This document shows positions 14,524 to 21,580 of a stretch of 32,023 bases of DNA, piece after piece (the first letter of the stretch is position 1; every line of letters begins with the position of its first letter). Made by a program: the position numbers and the translations under genes. The notes under the pieces are model-generated. The model did no database searches. It had not been told where the DNA came from and was given only the letters and a program-made list of their open reading frames with translations. The DNA is from Bacteroides sp. (GTDB taxonomy: Bacteria; Bacteroidota; Bacteroidia; Bacteroidales; Muribaculaceae): contig JAAVCG010000009.1 of assembly GCA_014802435.1 (NCBI GenBank), forward strand, positions 40,761-72,783. The letters are read 5' to 3'.

Positions 14524-16250
14524 GTCTTCAAAATCCGGAACCCACAGAGCCGCTAAAGATGAAACTGGCTCGCGCGCTCGATGATAATTTGCATTCTCGG
14601 CAGTGGCATAATATCGTCGATTGGCTTATTATATCCATGATTCTTTTAAGCACCACGGAGATTTTCCTCTCAACGTTTGATTTGGCACCCGAAGTCAGAG
14701 AGGTGCTCTATTGGGTGGATATAGTAACGCTGATATTCTTTACCGTGGAAGTTTCACTGCGTATTTGGGTTGCGCCCTGTATTGACCCGAAGTTTTCCGG
14801 CATAAAAGGGAGGCTCAAATATTGCTTCACATTCTATGGCGCCATTGATGTACTCTCTACCTTCCCGTTTTATCTTCAATGGATTTTTCCGCTGCCGGTC
14901 GCCGCTTTTAAAGCTATGCGTACGGCGCGAGTAGTGAGGACAATGCGCATAGGGCGCTATTCCAAGTCATTCTCGCTATTGTCTAATGCAATTAAAGAAA
15001 AGCGCCGCGAACTGATTGTTTCGATGCAGTTTCTTCTCGTCGTCACCATCATTTTGAGCCTGATTCTCTTTTTTGCCGAACATGAAGCGCAGCCGGATGT
15101 CTATAAAAACGGATTTATCTCAACCATCTGGGCCTTCGCGCAATATATAGGCGACCCGGGTCAGTTTGCCGACACTCCGCCCATTACTCCTCTGGGGCGC
15201 ATCATTGCCTGCATTGTCGGCTTCTTGGGAATTGCCATTGTTGCGGTCCCTACGGGTATTATCGGGGCGGGATTTACCGAATCGCTCGAAAAGGAATCAA
15301 ACAAGGACAAAATCAAGGAGAATGCTGAGAAATTGCGCAGTGCCTTTCAGCGTAAACTTGACCGGCCGAGCGGATTTCAGGTAATGCCTCCATTCCGAAA
15401 CATGACATTTCTCCAGTCGCGCCTGGCAATGAAAGAAGACGAAATAGTAGAGGCCGTCAATTCTCCGGAAGCTCCTAACTTCCGGCTTATCAGTACGGCA
15501 ACGACGATTCCCAAGAGGAAGCAAGGAATGGATACTCTCGCCGTTGAGCATTTTTTCATCAATCGCCCCTACGGGTTATGTATTGACCGTAATTCGCGAA
15601 TAACGATAGTCTCCCCTTCAAGCAATGTTGATGCCGGAATAGGGAATTTTGCGTTTTATGTTGCTTTGATTGGCGGATTTAATTATATCTCGCGCGAAAT
15701 CGGCCCCACGGCTATCTATCAGTCCGTACTAATCCATAACCCGGAGGACGAGCCGGAGGAGTATAAGCCTTTTGCGGAAGATTTGGAACGGTTGGCCTCC
15801 CGCCCCGGAGCGTGGACCCTGACTTTACTCGTTGCAAGCGGAGCTTTGGAGCCGGAGTATCCTGAACATCTCCATTTCGGCGCAGGAGGAAAGAAAGGAG
15901 ATGAAACTCTCAATGCGGAAAACCTCTTGATTAAAGATAAGGAAACGTATCAGGAGCTCTACGATGAAATGTCGAGGGTAATGCACACTGAACTGCAACT
16001 TACCTGTGAACACCAACGCCGCTATGACACCTCGAACAAACGAATTATTTTGAGAGAGATTAGCGCACCTGAGGCAAACCATATTGTTCTGCGGATTGAA
16101 TGGAATAAAATTCTCTGGGATGAAAACCGCATGGTTTTGGGCGCGACAATTGCCCGGGTCATGAAAAAGATTATCGAGGGGGCTGAACTGGATCCGCCCG
16201 AAGTCATTAAGAAAAAAGATATCGGATTTGCAGGCTACGGCTTAGACTGA
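14520..16250 (+). CDS. Voltage-gated-type ion channel with long unknown C-terminal domain
   Basis: A 576-residue membrane protein. Six segments of the ion-transport fold are visible: S1 about 33-51, S2 62-84, S3 103-118, S4 128-147 with Arg every third residue (R134, R137, R140, R143, R146), S5 165-186, pore 197-222 and S6 225-252 ending IAIVAVPTGIIGAGF. The pore lacks the TVGYG potassium filter; it reads AFAQYIGDPGQFADTPP instead. About 320 cytoplasmic residues follow that I do not recognise (HLHFGAGGKKGDET, IGNFAFYVALIGGFNY). Ion selectivity is therefore unknown. Preceded by two coupled small genes. Confidence 0.86.
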   Translation: MSLQNPEPTEPLKMKLARALDDNLHSRQWHNIVDWLIISMILLSTTEIFLSTFDLAPEVREVLYWVDIVTLIFFTVEVSLRIWVAPCIDPKFSGIKGRLKYCFTFYGAIDVLSTFPFYLQWIFPLPVAAFKAMRTARVVRTMRIGRYSKSFSLLSNAIKEKRRELIVSMQFLLVVTIILSLILFFAEHEAQPDVYKNGFISTIWAFAQYIGDPGQFADTPPITPLGRIIACIVGFLGIAIVAVPTGIIGAGFTESLEKESNKDKIKENAEKLRSAFQRKLDRPSGFQVMPPFRNMTFLQSRLAMKEDEIVEAVNSPEAPNFRLISTATTIPKRKQGMDTLAVEHFFINRPYGLCIDRNSRITIVSPSSNVDAGIGNFAFYVALIGGFNYISREIGPTAIYQSVLIHNPEDEPEEYKPFAEDLERLASRPGAWTLTLLVASGALEPEYPEHLHFGAGGKKGDETLNAENLLIKDKETYQELYDEMSRVMHTELQLTCEHQRRYDTSNKRIILREISAPEANHIVLRIEWNKILWDENRMVLGATIARVMKKIIEGAELDPPEVIKKKDIGFAGYGLD

Positions 16251-16294
16251 TGTCTCTTGGTCAGAGTCGACGAATCCGGTCCTTTTGCGAGACT

Positions 16295-16331
16295 TGTTAC
16301 ACGGTTGTCAAAAGGATGTTACAAAGTTGTT
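16295..16331. repeat. Two imperfect 15-bp direct repeats upstream of 16411
   Basis: TGTTACACGGTTGTC (16295-16309) and TGTTACAAAGTTGTT (16317-16331) are 22 bp apart, two helical turns on the same DNA face, in the 160-bp gap before the small gene. They could be activator or repressor sites. I find no consensus promoter in this gap. Confidence 0.35.
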
Positions 16332-16410
16332 GCAGCAGAAACCTTTTTGGCGGGGCGAATGTTAGGCTTTCGTAAAAACGATAAAACTAACAGATTAAAA
16401 GAAGATAAAG

Positions 16411-16713
16411 ATGATCAACGCAGCCACTATCAACAACGTTTACAATAAGTTTGCCACCCTCGCAGCAGATGCAGACCCGGTTATGGACCGCAACCTCAAC
16501 TCCCTGATGATGTTTGCCCTCGATAGCGAACACATGGACTTTGACGGCGACCGTCTGACCCTGGCTCAGGGTGCCGGCCCGTTGCAGAGCGTGGAAATCG
16601 AGCGTATCATCGGCGCCGAGGATCTTGGCAGCCACATGGCCATCGTCCTGCCGGCATCAATCCTCCTGGTCAATAAGCACACCGGGGCCGTCAACGTATC
16701 CTTCGCTGAATAA
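16411..16713 (+). CDS. Small conserved-looking hypothetical protein
   Basis: A 100-residue acidic protein (MINAATINNVYNKFATLAAD... GPLQSVEIERIIGAEDLGSH...). The sequence looks like a regular compact alpha/beta protein, with strong codon bias like the downstream receptor genes and unlike the AT-richer genes before it. No family is recognised. It sits alone between the channel gene and a 205-bp nested palindrome, so membership in the accessory system is uncertain. Confidence 0.7.
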   Translation: MINAATINNVYNKFATLAADADPVMDRNLNSLMMFALDSEHMDFDGDRLTLAQGAGPLQSVEIERIIGAEDLGSHMAIVLPASILLVNKHTGAVNVSFAE

Positions 16714-16725
16714 CCCATTTATTAT

Positions 16726-16930
16726 TAGACCATAGCACTATAGCACTCTGCATCAGGCTTTTCTTTTTAGACCATAGCCCCATAGCAACTATAGTTTATT
16801 GATAAAAATTTAAAGAGCCGGGGGACTTCTTCCCCGGCTCTTTAAATTTATTGGTCCCGCAAGGCTATAGTTGCTATGGGGCTATGGTCCAAAAAAATCC
16901 CGCAGCAAAGCGCTATGGCCCTATGGTCTA
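16726..16930. repeat. 205-bp nested palindrome built of 9-bp-period CATAG units
   Basis: Three nested inverted repeats share one centre: an outer 10-bp pair (16726-16735 / 16921-16930), a perfect 25-bp pair (16770-16794 / 16865-16889), and a perfect 18-bp core (16806-16823 / 16832-16849). The arms repeat CCATAGC-like units about every 9 bp. It begins 13 bases after a stop codon and ends 11 bases before the receptor promoter. Confidence 0.9.
16806..16849 (+). terminator. Strong hairpin core, probable bidirectional terminator
   Basis: An 18-bp perfect stem (AAATTTAAAGAGCCGGGG with its complement) closes an 8-base loop and is flanked by A- and T-rich bases on both sides. It fits an intrinsic terminator working in either direction, between the 16411 gene and the receptor operon. 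Confidence 0.8.
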
Positions 16931-16940
16931 AAATAAAAAA

Positions 16941-16972
16941 TTTGTTAATTTCGCGGATAATGCGTAAATTTG
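16941..16972 (+). promoter_or_regulatory. Promoter of the TonB-dependent receptor operon
   Basis: TTTG (16941-16944), 20 bases and TAAATTTG (16965-16972) match the consensus exactly. The predicted start is near 16979, about 31 bases before the receptor ATG. Confidence 0.75.
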
Positions 16973-17009
16973 CAGCAGTATATACTAAACATCACATTTT
17001 TTCTAATTT

Positions 17010-19784
17010 ATGAGATTGAAGCTTTTATCGCTCTTTATGGGTATAATGGGCATCTCTGCGGGTTGGGCACAGACGGCGTCTGTGACCGGCACTGTCGTGG
17101 ATTCCTATACGGGCAACCCGATTTCCGGGGCTACCGTTACCCTCGTGGGGCAAAACCTCAGCAGCCGTTCCGACGCTGAGGGTCAGTTCTTGATTACGGG
17201 TGCCAATCCGGGCAGCTGCAACATCAGCGCCGCCGCATCCGGTTATTATTCAACAGTGATTCAGGGCGCCGACCTTAAAAACGGAGAGCGCCTGGACTTC
17301 GGCCCCATCAAGCTGCAGGGCACTAACCTCGTCAATGAGTTTTATGAAGAGCAGGAAGATCTTCTTTTTGACGAGGCGGCTCTTGATGATGAAGAATCAA
17401 CCGGCCAGGCCGTAGCCTCGCTGACGGGCGCAAATGATAATATATATTATAATGCGTCGAATTATAATTTCTCAACAATGTATTTCCGCTTCCGCGGCTA
17501 TGACAGCCAGTATCAGACCACTTATATCAACGGTCTGGACATGAATGACCCCATCCGCGGACGCTTCAACTATTCAAGCCTGGGCGGCATGACCTCACGC
17601 GCCTTCCGCAATAAGACGACGACCATCGGCCTGGGAGCCGCAAATTATGGTTTCGGCGCCATTGGCGGTTCAAGCAATATCTCGACGGTCACTTCTGACT
17701 ATGCTCCCGGCTTCAACGGCTCCGTTGCTTACACTAACAGCAACTATATGCTCCGCGCCATGGCCACTTACTCCACCGGCATCAACTCTCATGGCTGGGG
17801 TCTGACCCTGAGCGCCATTGGCCGTTATGCCAACGAGGGCGTCGTCAAGGGCACGTTCTATAATAGCGGCGGCCTGTTCCTGAGCCTGGGCAAGGTGTTC
17901 AACCCCGAGCATTCACTGACCCTGACGGCCTGGGGCGCACCGACCGAGCGCGCCAGCGGCAGCGCCACTTATCAGGAGGCGTATGACCTGGCCGGCTCTA
18001 ACCTCTATAACCCCAACTGGGGCTACTATGATGGCAAAAAACGCTCAGCCCGCGTCATCGAGTCTTTTGACCCGACTGCGATGCTCACCTGGCTCTATAA
18101 AAACAGCAAGGGCACCACGCTGACCACCTCGGCCATGTTCCGCGCCGTGAACTATTCAACCTCGGCCATCAACTGGTTTAACGCCTCTGACCCCCGTCCG
18201 GACTATTATCGTAACCTCCCGAGCTACTTCCTGAGCGACGGCGAGCCGACGGCTCAGAGCGAATACATCGAAGACCTCTGGCGCCATGACGAAAGCTACC
18301 GTCAGATTAACTGGGACCGCCTCTACCTGGTCAACGAGCTCAACAACATTGAAAACGTAAACCGCTCTGACGAGGACAAAATCGGCTCAAGCTATATCCT
18401 CGAGAAGCGTCACAGCAACAATATCCAGGCTCAAATCGGCTCAACGGTCAATGCCCGCATCAATTCATGGATGACCCTCCAGGGCGGCCTGAGCGCAAGT
18501 TATGCCAAGGCTTCTTACTATAAGACCATCAAGGACCTCCTCGGCGGCGAGTTCTGGCTCGACATCGACCCCTACTCCAACAGCGAAAGCACCATCGTGC
18601 CGGGAATTCTCCAGAACGACATCAACAATCCCAACCGCCGCGTCGGTGTAGGCGACAAGTTCGGCTATAACTATGACTTCAACGTCTGGAAGCTCAATGC
18701 CTTTGTTCAAAACCGCATTCAGCTGGCCCGCTGGGACGTCAACTACGGCATGGAAATGAGCATGACTCAGTTCTATCGCGACGGCCACATGCGCAACGGT
18801 CGCGCCCCTGAAAACTCTTATGGCCGCGGCGAGACCCACCATTTTGACAATGCCGCACTCAAAGCCGGAGTAACCTATAAGCCCGATGGCCGAAACTACG
18901 TCATGGGCCACATTGAATATGGCTCCTACGCTCCCCTGATCGAGAGCATCTACATTGCTCCGCGCATCAAGGACACGGCCATCTCCAACCCTCAGAGCGA
19001 GCGCATCTTCAGCGTCGACGCCTCCTATGGCTGGAACTATTCACGCTTCCGCGGTTCAATCACGGCCTACTATACTGACTTCTACGACGCCATCGAGCGC
19101 ACCTCGTTCTATGACGATAACTACTCGGCCTTCACTAACTATGTGCTCTCCGGAGTGCGCCGCACTAACAAGGGCATCGAACTGGGCATGGCCTATAAGA
19201 TTCTCCCCTCGCTGACCGCCACACTGGCCGGAACAGTGGCCTCTTATCGCTACAAAAACAATCCTCAGGGCACCCGCTCATTTGAAAACGGCATGGAAGC
19301 CGATACGACTCAGACCATCTATCTGAAGAACTATCGCGTTGGCGGCACTCCGCAAACGGCCTTCAACATCGGCCTCGACTGGGCCGCCCCGAAGAGCTGG
19401 TTCCTCGGCATCAACGCCTCTTACATGTGTAGCAGCTACGTCAAGCTCGCTCCCCGTTATCATGAAGTTCAGCCCACTCTCTGGGAATCATACCCCACAG
19501 AAGAGGCCCTGCTTGAAAAAATGGAGGAAATCACCCGCCAGGACAAGATGAACAATGCCTTTGTGCTCAACCTCTCCATTGGCAAGCTCCTCTACATCAA
19601 CCGCAAGGTATCGATGAACTTCAACCTGAACATTGACAACGTTCTGAATAACCGCAACATCCAGAACAACGTCTGGCAGCAAGGTCGCCTCGACACCAAA
19701 AACTGGGACGTAAACAAGTACCCCAACAAGATCAGCTATGCTCAGGGTACGAAGGTGTTCCTCAATATCGGTATTCGTTTCTAA
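17010..19784 (+). CDS. TonB-dependent outer-membrane receptor
   Basis: A 924-residue outer-membrane protein. A signal peptide covers residues 1-20 (MRLKLLSLFMGIMGISAGWA). A carboxypeptidase-regulatory-like beta domain follows (VTGTVVDSYTGNPISGATVT). A plug region reads FRFRGYDSQYQTTYINGLDM and is followed by a 22-stranded-barrel-like C-terminal region ending GTKVFLNIGIRF with a terminal Phe. No SusD-type gene follows; instead two DUF5689-like lipoproteins do, so the ligand is probably not a classical SusCD glycan. Codon use is strongly biased, suggesting high expression. Confidence 0.93.
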   Translation: MRLKLLSLFMGIMGISAGWAQTASVTGTVVDSYTGNPISGATVTLVGQNLSSRSDAEGQFLITGANPGSCNISAAASGYYSTVIQGADLKNGERLDFGPIKLQGTNLVNEFYEEQEDLLFDEAALDDEESTGQAVASLTGANDNIYYNASNYNFSTMYFRFRGYDSQYQTTYINGLDMNDPIRGRFNYSSLGGMTSRAFRNKTTTIGLGAANYGFGAIGGSSNISTVTSDYAPGFNGSVAYTNSNYMLRAMATYSTGINSHGWGLTLSAIGRYANEGVVKGTFYNSGGLFLSLGKVFNPEHSLTLTAWGAPTERASGSATYQEAYDLAGSNLYNPNWGYYDGKKRSARVIESFDPTAMLTWLYKNSKGTTLTTSAMFRAVNYSTSAINWFNASDPRPDYYRNLPSYFLSDGEPTAQSEYIEDLWRHDESYRQINWDRLYLVNELNNIENVNRSDEDKIGSSYILEKRHSNNIQAQIGSTVNARINSWMTLQGGLSASYAKASYYKTIKDLLGGEFWLDIDPYSNSESTIVPGILQNDINNPNRRVGVGDKFGYNYDFNVWKLNAFVQNRIQLARWDVNYGMEMSMTQFYRDGHMRNGRAPENSYGRGETHHFDNAALKAGVTYKPDGRNYVMGHIEYGSYAPLIESIYIAPRIKDTAISNPQSERIFSVDASYGWNYSRFRGSITAYYTDFYDAIERTSFYDDNYSAFTNYVLSGVRRTNKGIELGMAYKILPSLTATLAGTVASYRYKNNPQGTRSFENGMEADTTQTIYLKNYRVGGTPQTAFNIGLDWAAPKSWFLGINASYMCSSYVKLAPRYHEVQPTLWESYPTEEALLEKMEEITRQDKMNNAFVLNLSIGKLLYINRKVSMNFNLNIDNVLNNRNIQNNVWQQGRLDTKNWDVNKYPNKISYAQGTKVFLNIGIRF

Positions 19785-19801
19785 TCCCCCCAAGCTAACA
19801 A

Positions 19802-21571
19802 ATGAAATCATATAAAATCCTTCCGCTCCTTGCCCTGGGCGCCATGACGCTCGCCGGCTGTCAGGAAGACCCGGTGCTGCCCCCTGTGGTAGTGCCCGAG
19901 GCGCCGATGCTCAGTCAGGTCAACAGCAAGATTCTCGACGTCAAGACCCAATACTGGGACAACGAGAAAAACTATATCAAGGAAATCGGCCTCACCTCTG
20001 AGGGCGAACACGTAATCGTCAAAGGCCGCGTGACGGGCGTTGACGTCAGCGGCAACATCTTCAAGTATCTCTACATTCAGGATGAAACCGCCGCCCTGGG
20101 CTTCTCCATCGATGCCTCCTCGCTCGCTGACTCCTATAAGTTAGGCCAGGAACTCGTCGTGGACCTCACGGAGATGAACATTGGCAAATGGAACACCGAG
20201 CTCCTCGTCGGCAAGCCTGAATGGTATGAAGCCGGCCAGGTCTGGGAATCCGGACGCATGGAACTCGCCACTTTCCAGGAACACGTAGAACTCAACGGCC
20301 TCCCCGGCAACGACGGAGTGGAGCCGACGGTCCTTGAGATGGGCGACATCATCAATGCCACCTCCGCTGAAGACCTCATCAAGTATGGCCATATGCTCGT
20401 GACCTTTGAAGACGTCACCATCGACGGCGCCGGACAGCCTTTCGTCAACTCGGCCATCCCCCTGAACAGCAATGCTTATTATCACACCATTACTGACTCC
20501 AAGGGCGCAAAGATGTATCTCCCCGTCAGCTCATATGCTGACTTTGCCTATGAAGCCGTCCCGACCGGCCGCGGCAACGTGACGGGTATTCTCTGCTATA
20601 AGTATCTGGGCATCAACCGCCAGAGCCAATGGGCTCTCTATCTGGTTGACTTTGACGGCCTGAGCGGATTTGACGGCGCTGCCGAAGAACCCGGCACCGG
20701 CGATGACCCCTCAACCGGCAATGATAACGGCACCAAGGAATCCCCCTACACCGTTGAGCAGGTAATCACCCTCGGCAATCCAGGCTCCGAGGCCTGGGTG
20801 AAGGGGTACATCGTTGGTTTCTACGACTATAACAATAACTCCAGCCTTGTCAACTCAGCCTCCGGCGCCTCCAACTCAAACCTGGCTCTCGCCGCTGACC
20901 CCAACGAAACCGACAAGGAAAAGACCGTGGCCGTTCAGCTTCCCATCGGCGCTCTCCGCTCGGAGCTGAACCTCCTGGACCATCCCGAAAACCTCGGTAA
21001 AGAGCTCGCCATCTGCGGCAAACTCGAGGCTTACTTCGGCCTCCCCGGAGTCAAGAACGGAACCGAAGCCATCTTTGACGGCAAATCCATTGGCGGCGCT
21101 GCCGACGTGCCCGCCGGCGAGACCTCTACCTTTGAGAAAGTGACGGAAATCACCTCCGGCGGAGTCTACGCCTTCTGGGCCAACAACAAAATCGGCGCTG
21201 CCTTCTCCGCCGATAAAAATTATGGCTATCTGACGGTTACGGACTGCACCCCCGCAACCGACGGCACAATCACCGCCTCCAATACCGCCAACGGATTCAC
21301 CTTCACCCTGACCGCCGACGGCTGGACCATCCAGAACCCCGACGGACGCTACCTGATGATGACCGGAACCTTCAACAGCATCAACCTCAGCGCCTCGCTC
21401 GACACCTCTGACTCCGGCTTCTTCTGGTCAATCAACGTTGACTCCAACGGCCAAGCCACGATTACCAACCTCGCCATGAACAAGACCATGCAGTATGACC
21501 CCTCCTATAACTCCTACGGCTGGTATTCCGATGAACGCGGCGTAAAACCCACTCTTTTCAAATCTAAATAA
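19802..21571 (+). CDS. Surface-type lipoprotein with DUF5689- and DUF6359-like domains
   Basis: A 589-residue lipoprotein with the lipobox LAGC (Cys20) followed by QEDP, acidic residues resembling Bacteroidota surface-export signals. Residues about 35-290 look like DUF5689 (VIVKGRVTGVDVSGNIFKYL; LVVDLTEMNIGKWNTELLVG). Residues about 313-425 form one DUF6359-like unit (ESPYTVEQVITLGNPGSEAW, VKGYIVGFYDYNNN, ADPNETDKEKTVAVQLPIG). The last 140 residues form a separate beta-rich domain (GGVYAFWANNKIGAAFSADK). It lies 17 bases after the receptor gene, so it probably works with it at the cell surface. Ligand unknown. Confidence 0.85.
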   Translation: MKSYKILPLLALGAMTLAGCQEDPVLPPVVVPEAPMLSQVNSKILDVKTQYWDNEKNYIKEIGLTSEGEHVIVKGRVTGVDVSGNIFKYLYIQDETAALGFSIDASSLADSYKLGQELVVDLTEMNIGKWNTELLVGKPEWYEAGQVWESGRMELATFQEHVELNGLPGNDGVEPTVLEMGDIINATSAEDLIKYGHMLVTFEDVTIDGAGQPFVNSAIPLNSNAYYHTITDSKGAKMYLPVSSYADFAYEAVPTGRGNVTGILCYKYLGINRQSQWALYLVDFDGLSGFDGAAEEPGTGDDPSTGNDNGTKESPYTVEQVITLGNPGSEAWVKGYIVGFYDYNNNSSLVNSASGASNSNLALAADPNETDKEKTVAVQLPIGALRSELNLLDHPENLGKELAICGKLEAYFGLPGVKNGTEAIFDGKSIGGAADVPAGETSTFEKVTEITSGGVYAFWANNKIGAAFSADKNYGYLTVTDCTPATDGTITASNTANGFTFTLTADGWTIQNPDGRYLMMTGTFNSINLSASLDTSDSGFFWSINVDSNGQATITNLAMNKTMQYDPSYNSYGWYSDERGVKPTLFKSK

Positions 21572-21580
21572 CGTCAAAAA

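Noticed and set aside
16257-16448. 63-codon ORF after the channel gene
   Set aside because: It needs a non-ATG start, overlaps the start of the 16411 gene in another frame, and has no sensible domain.
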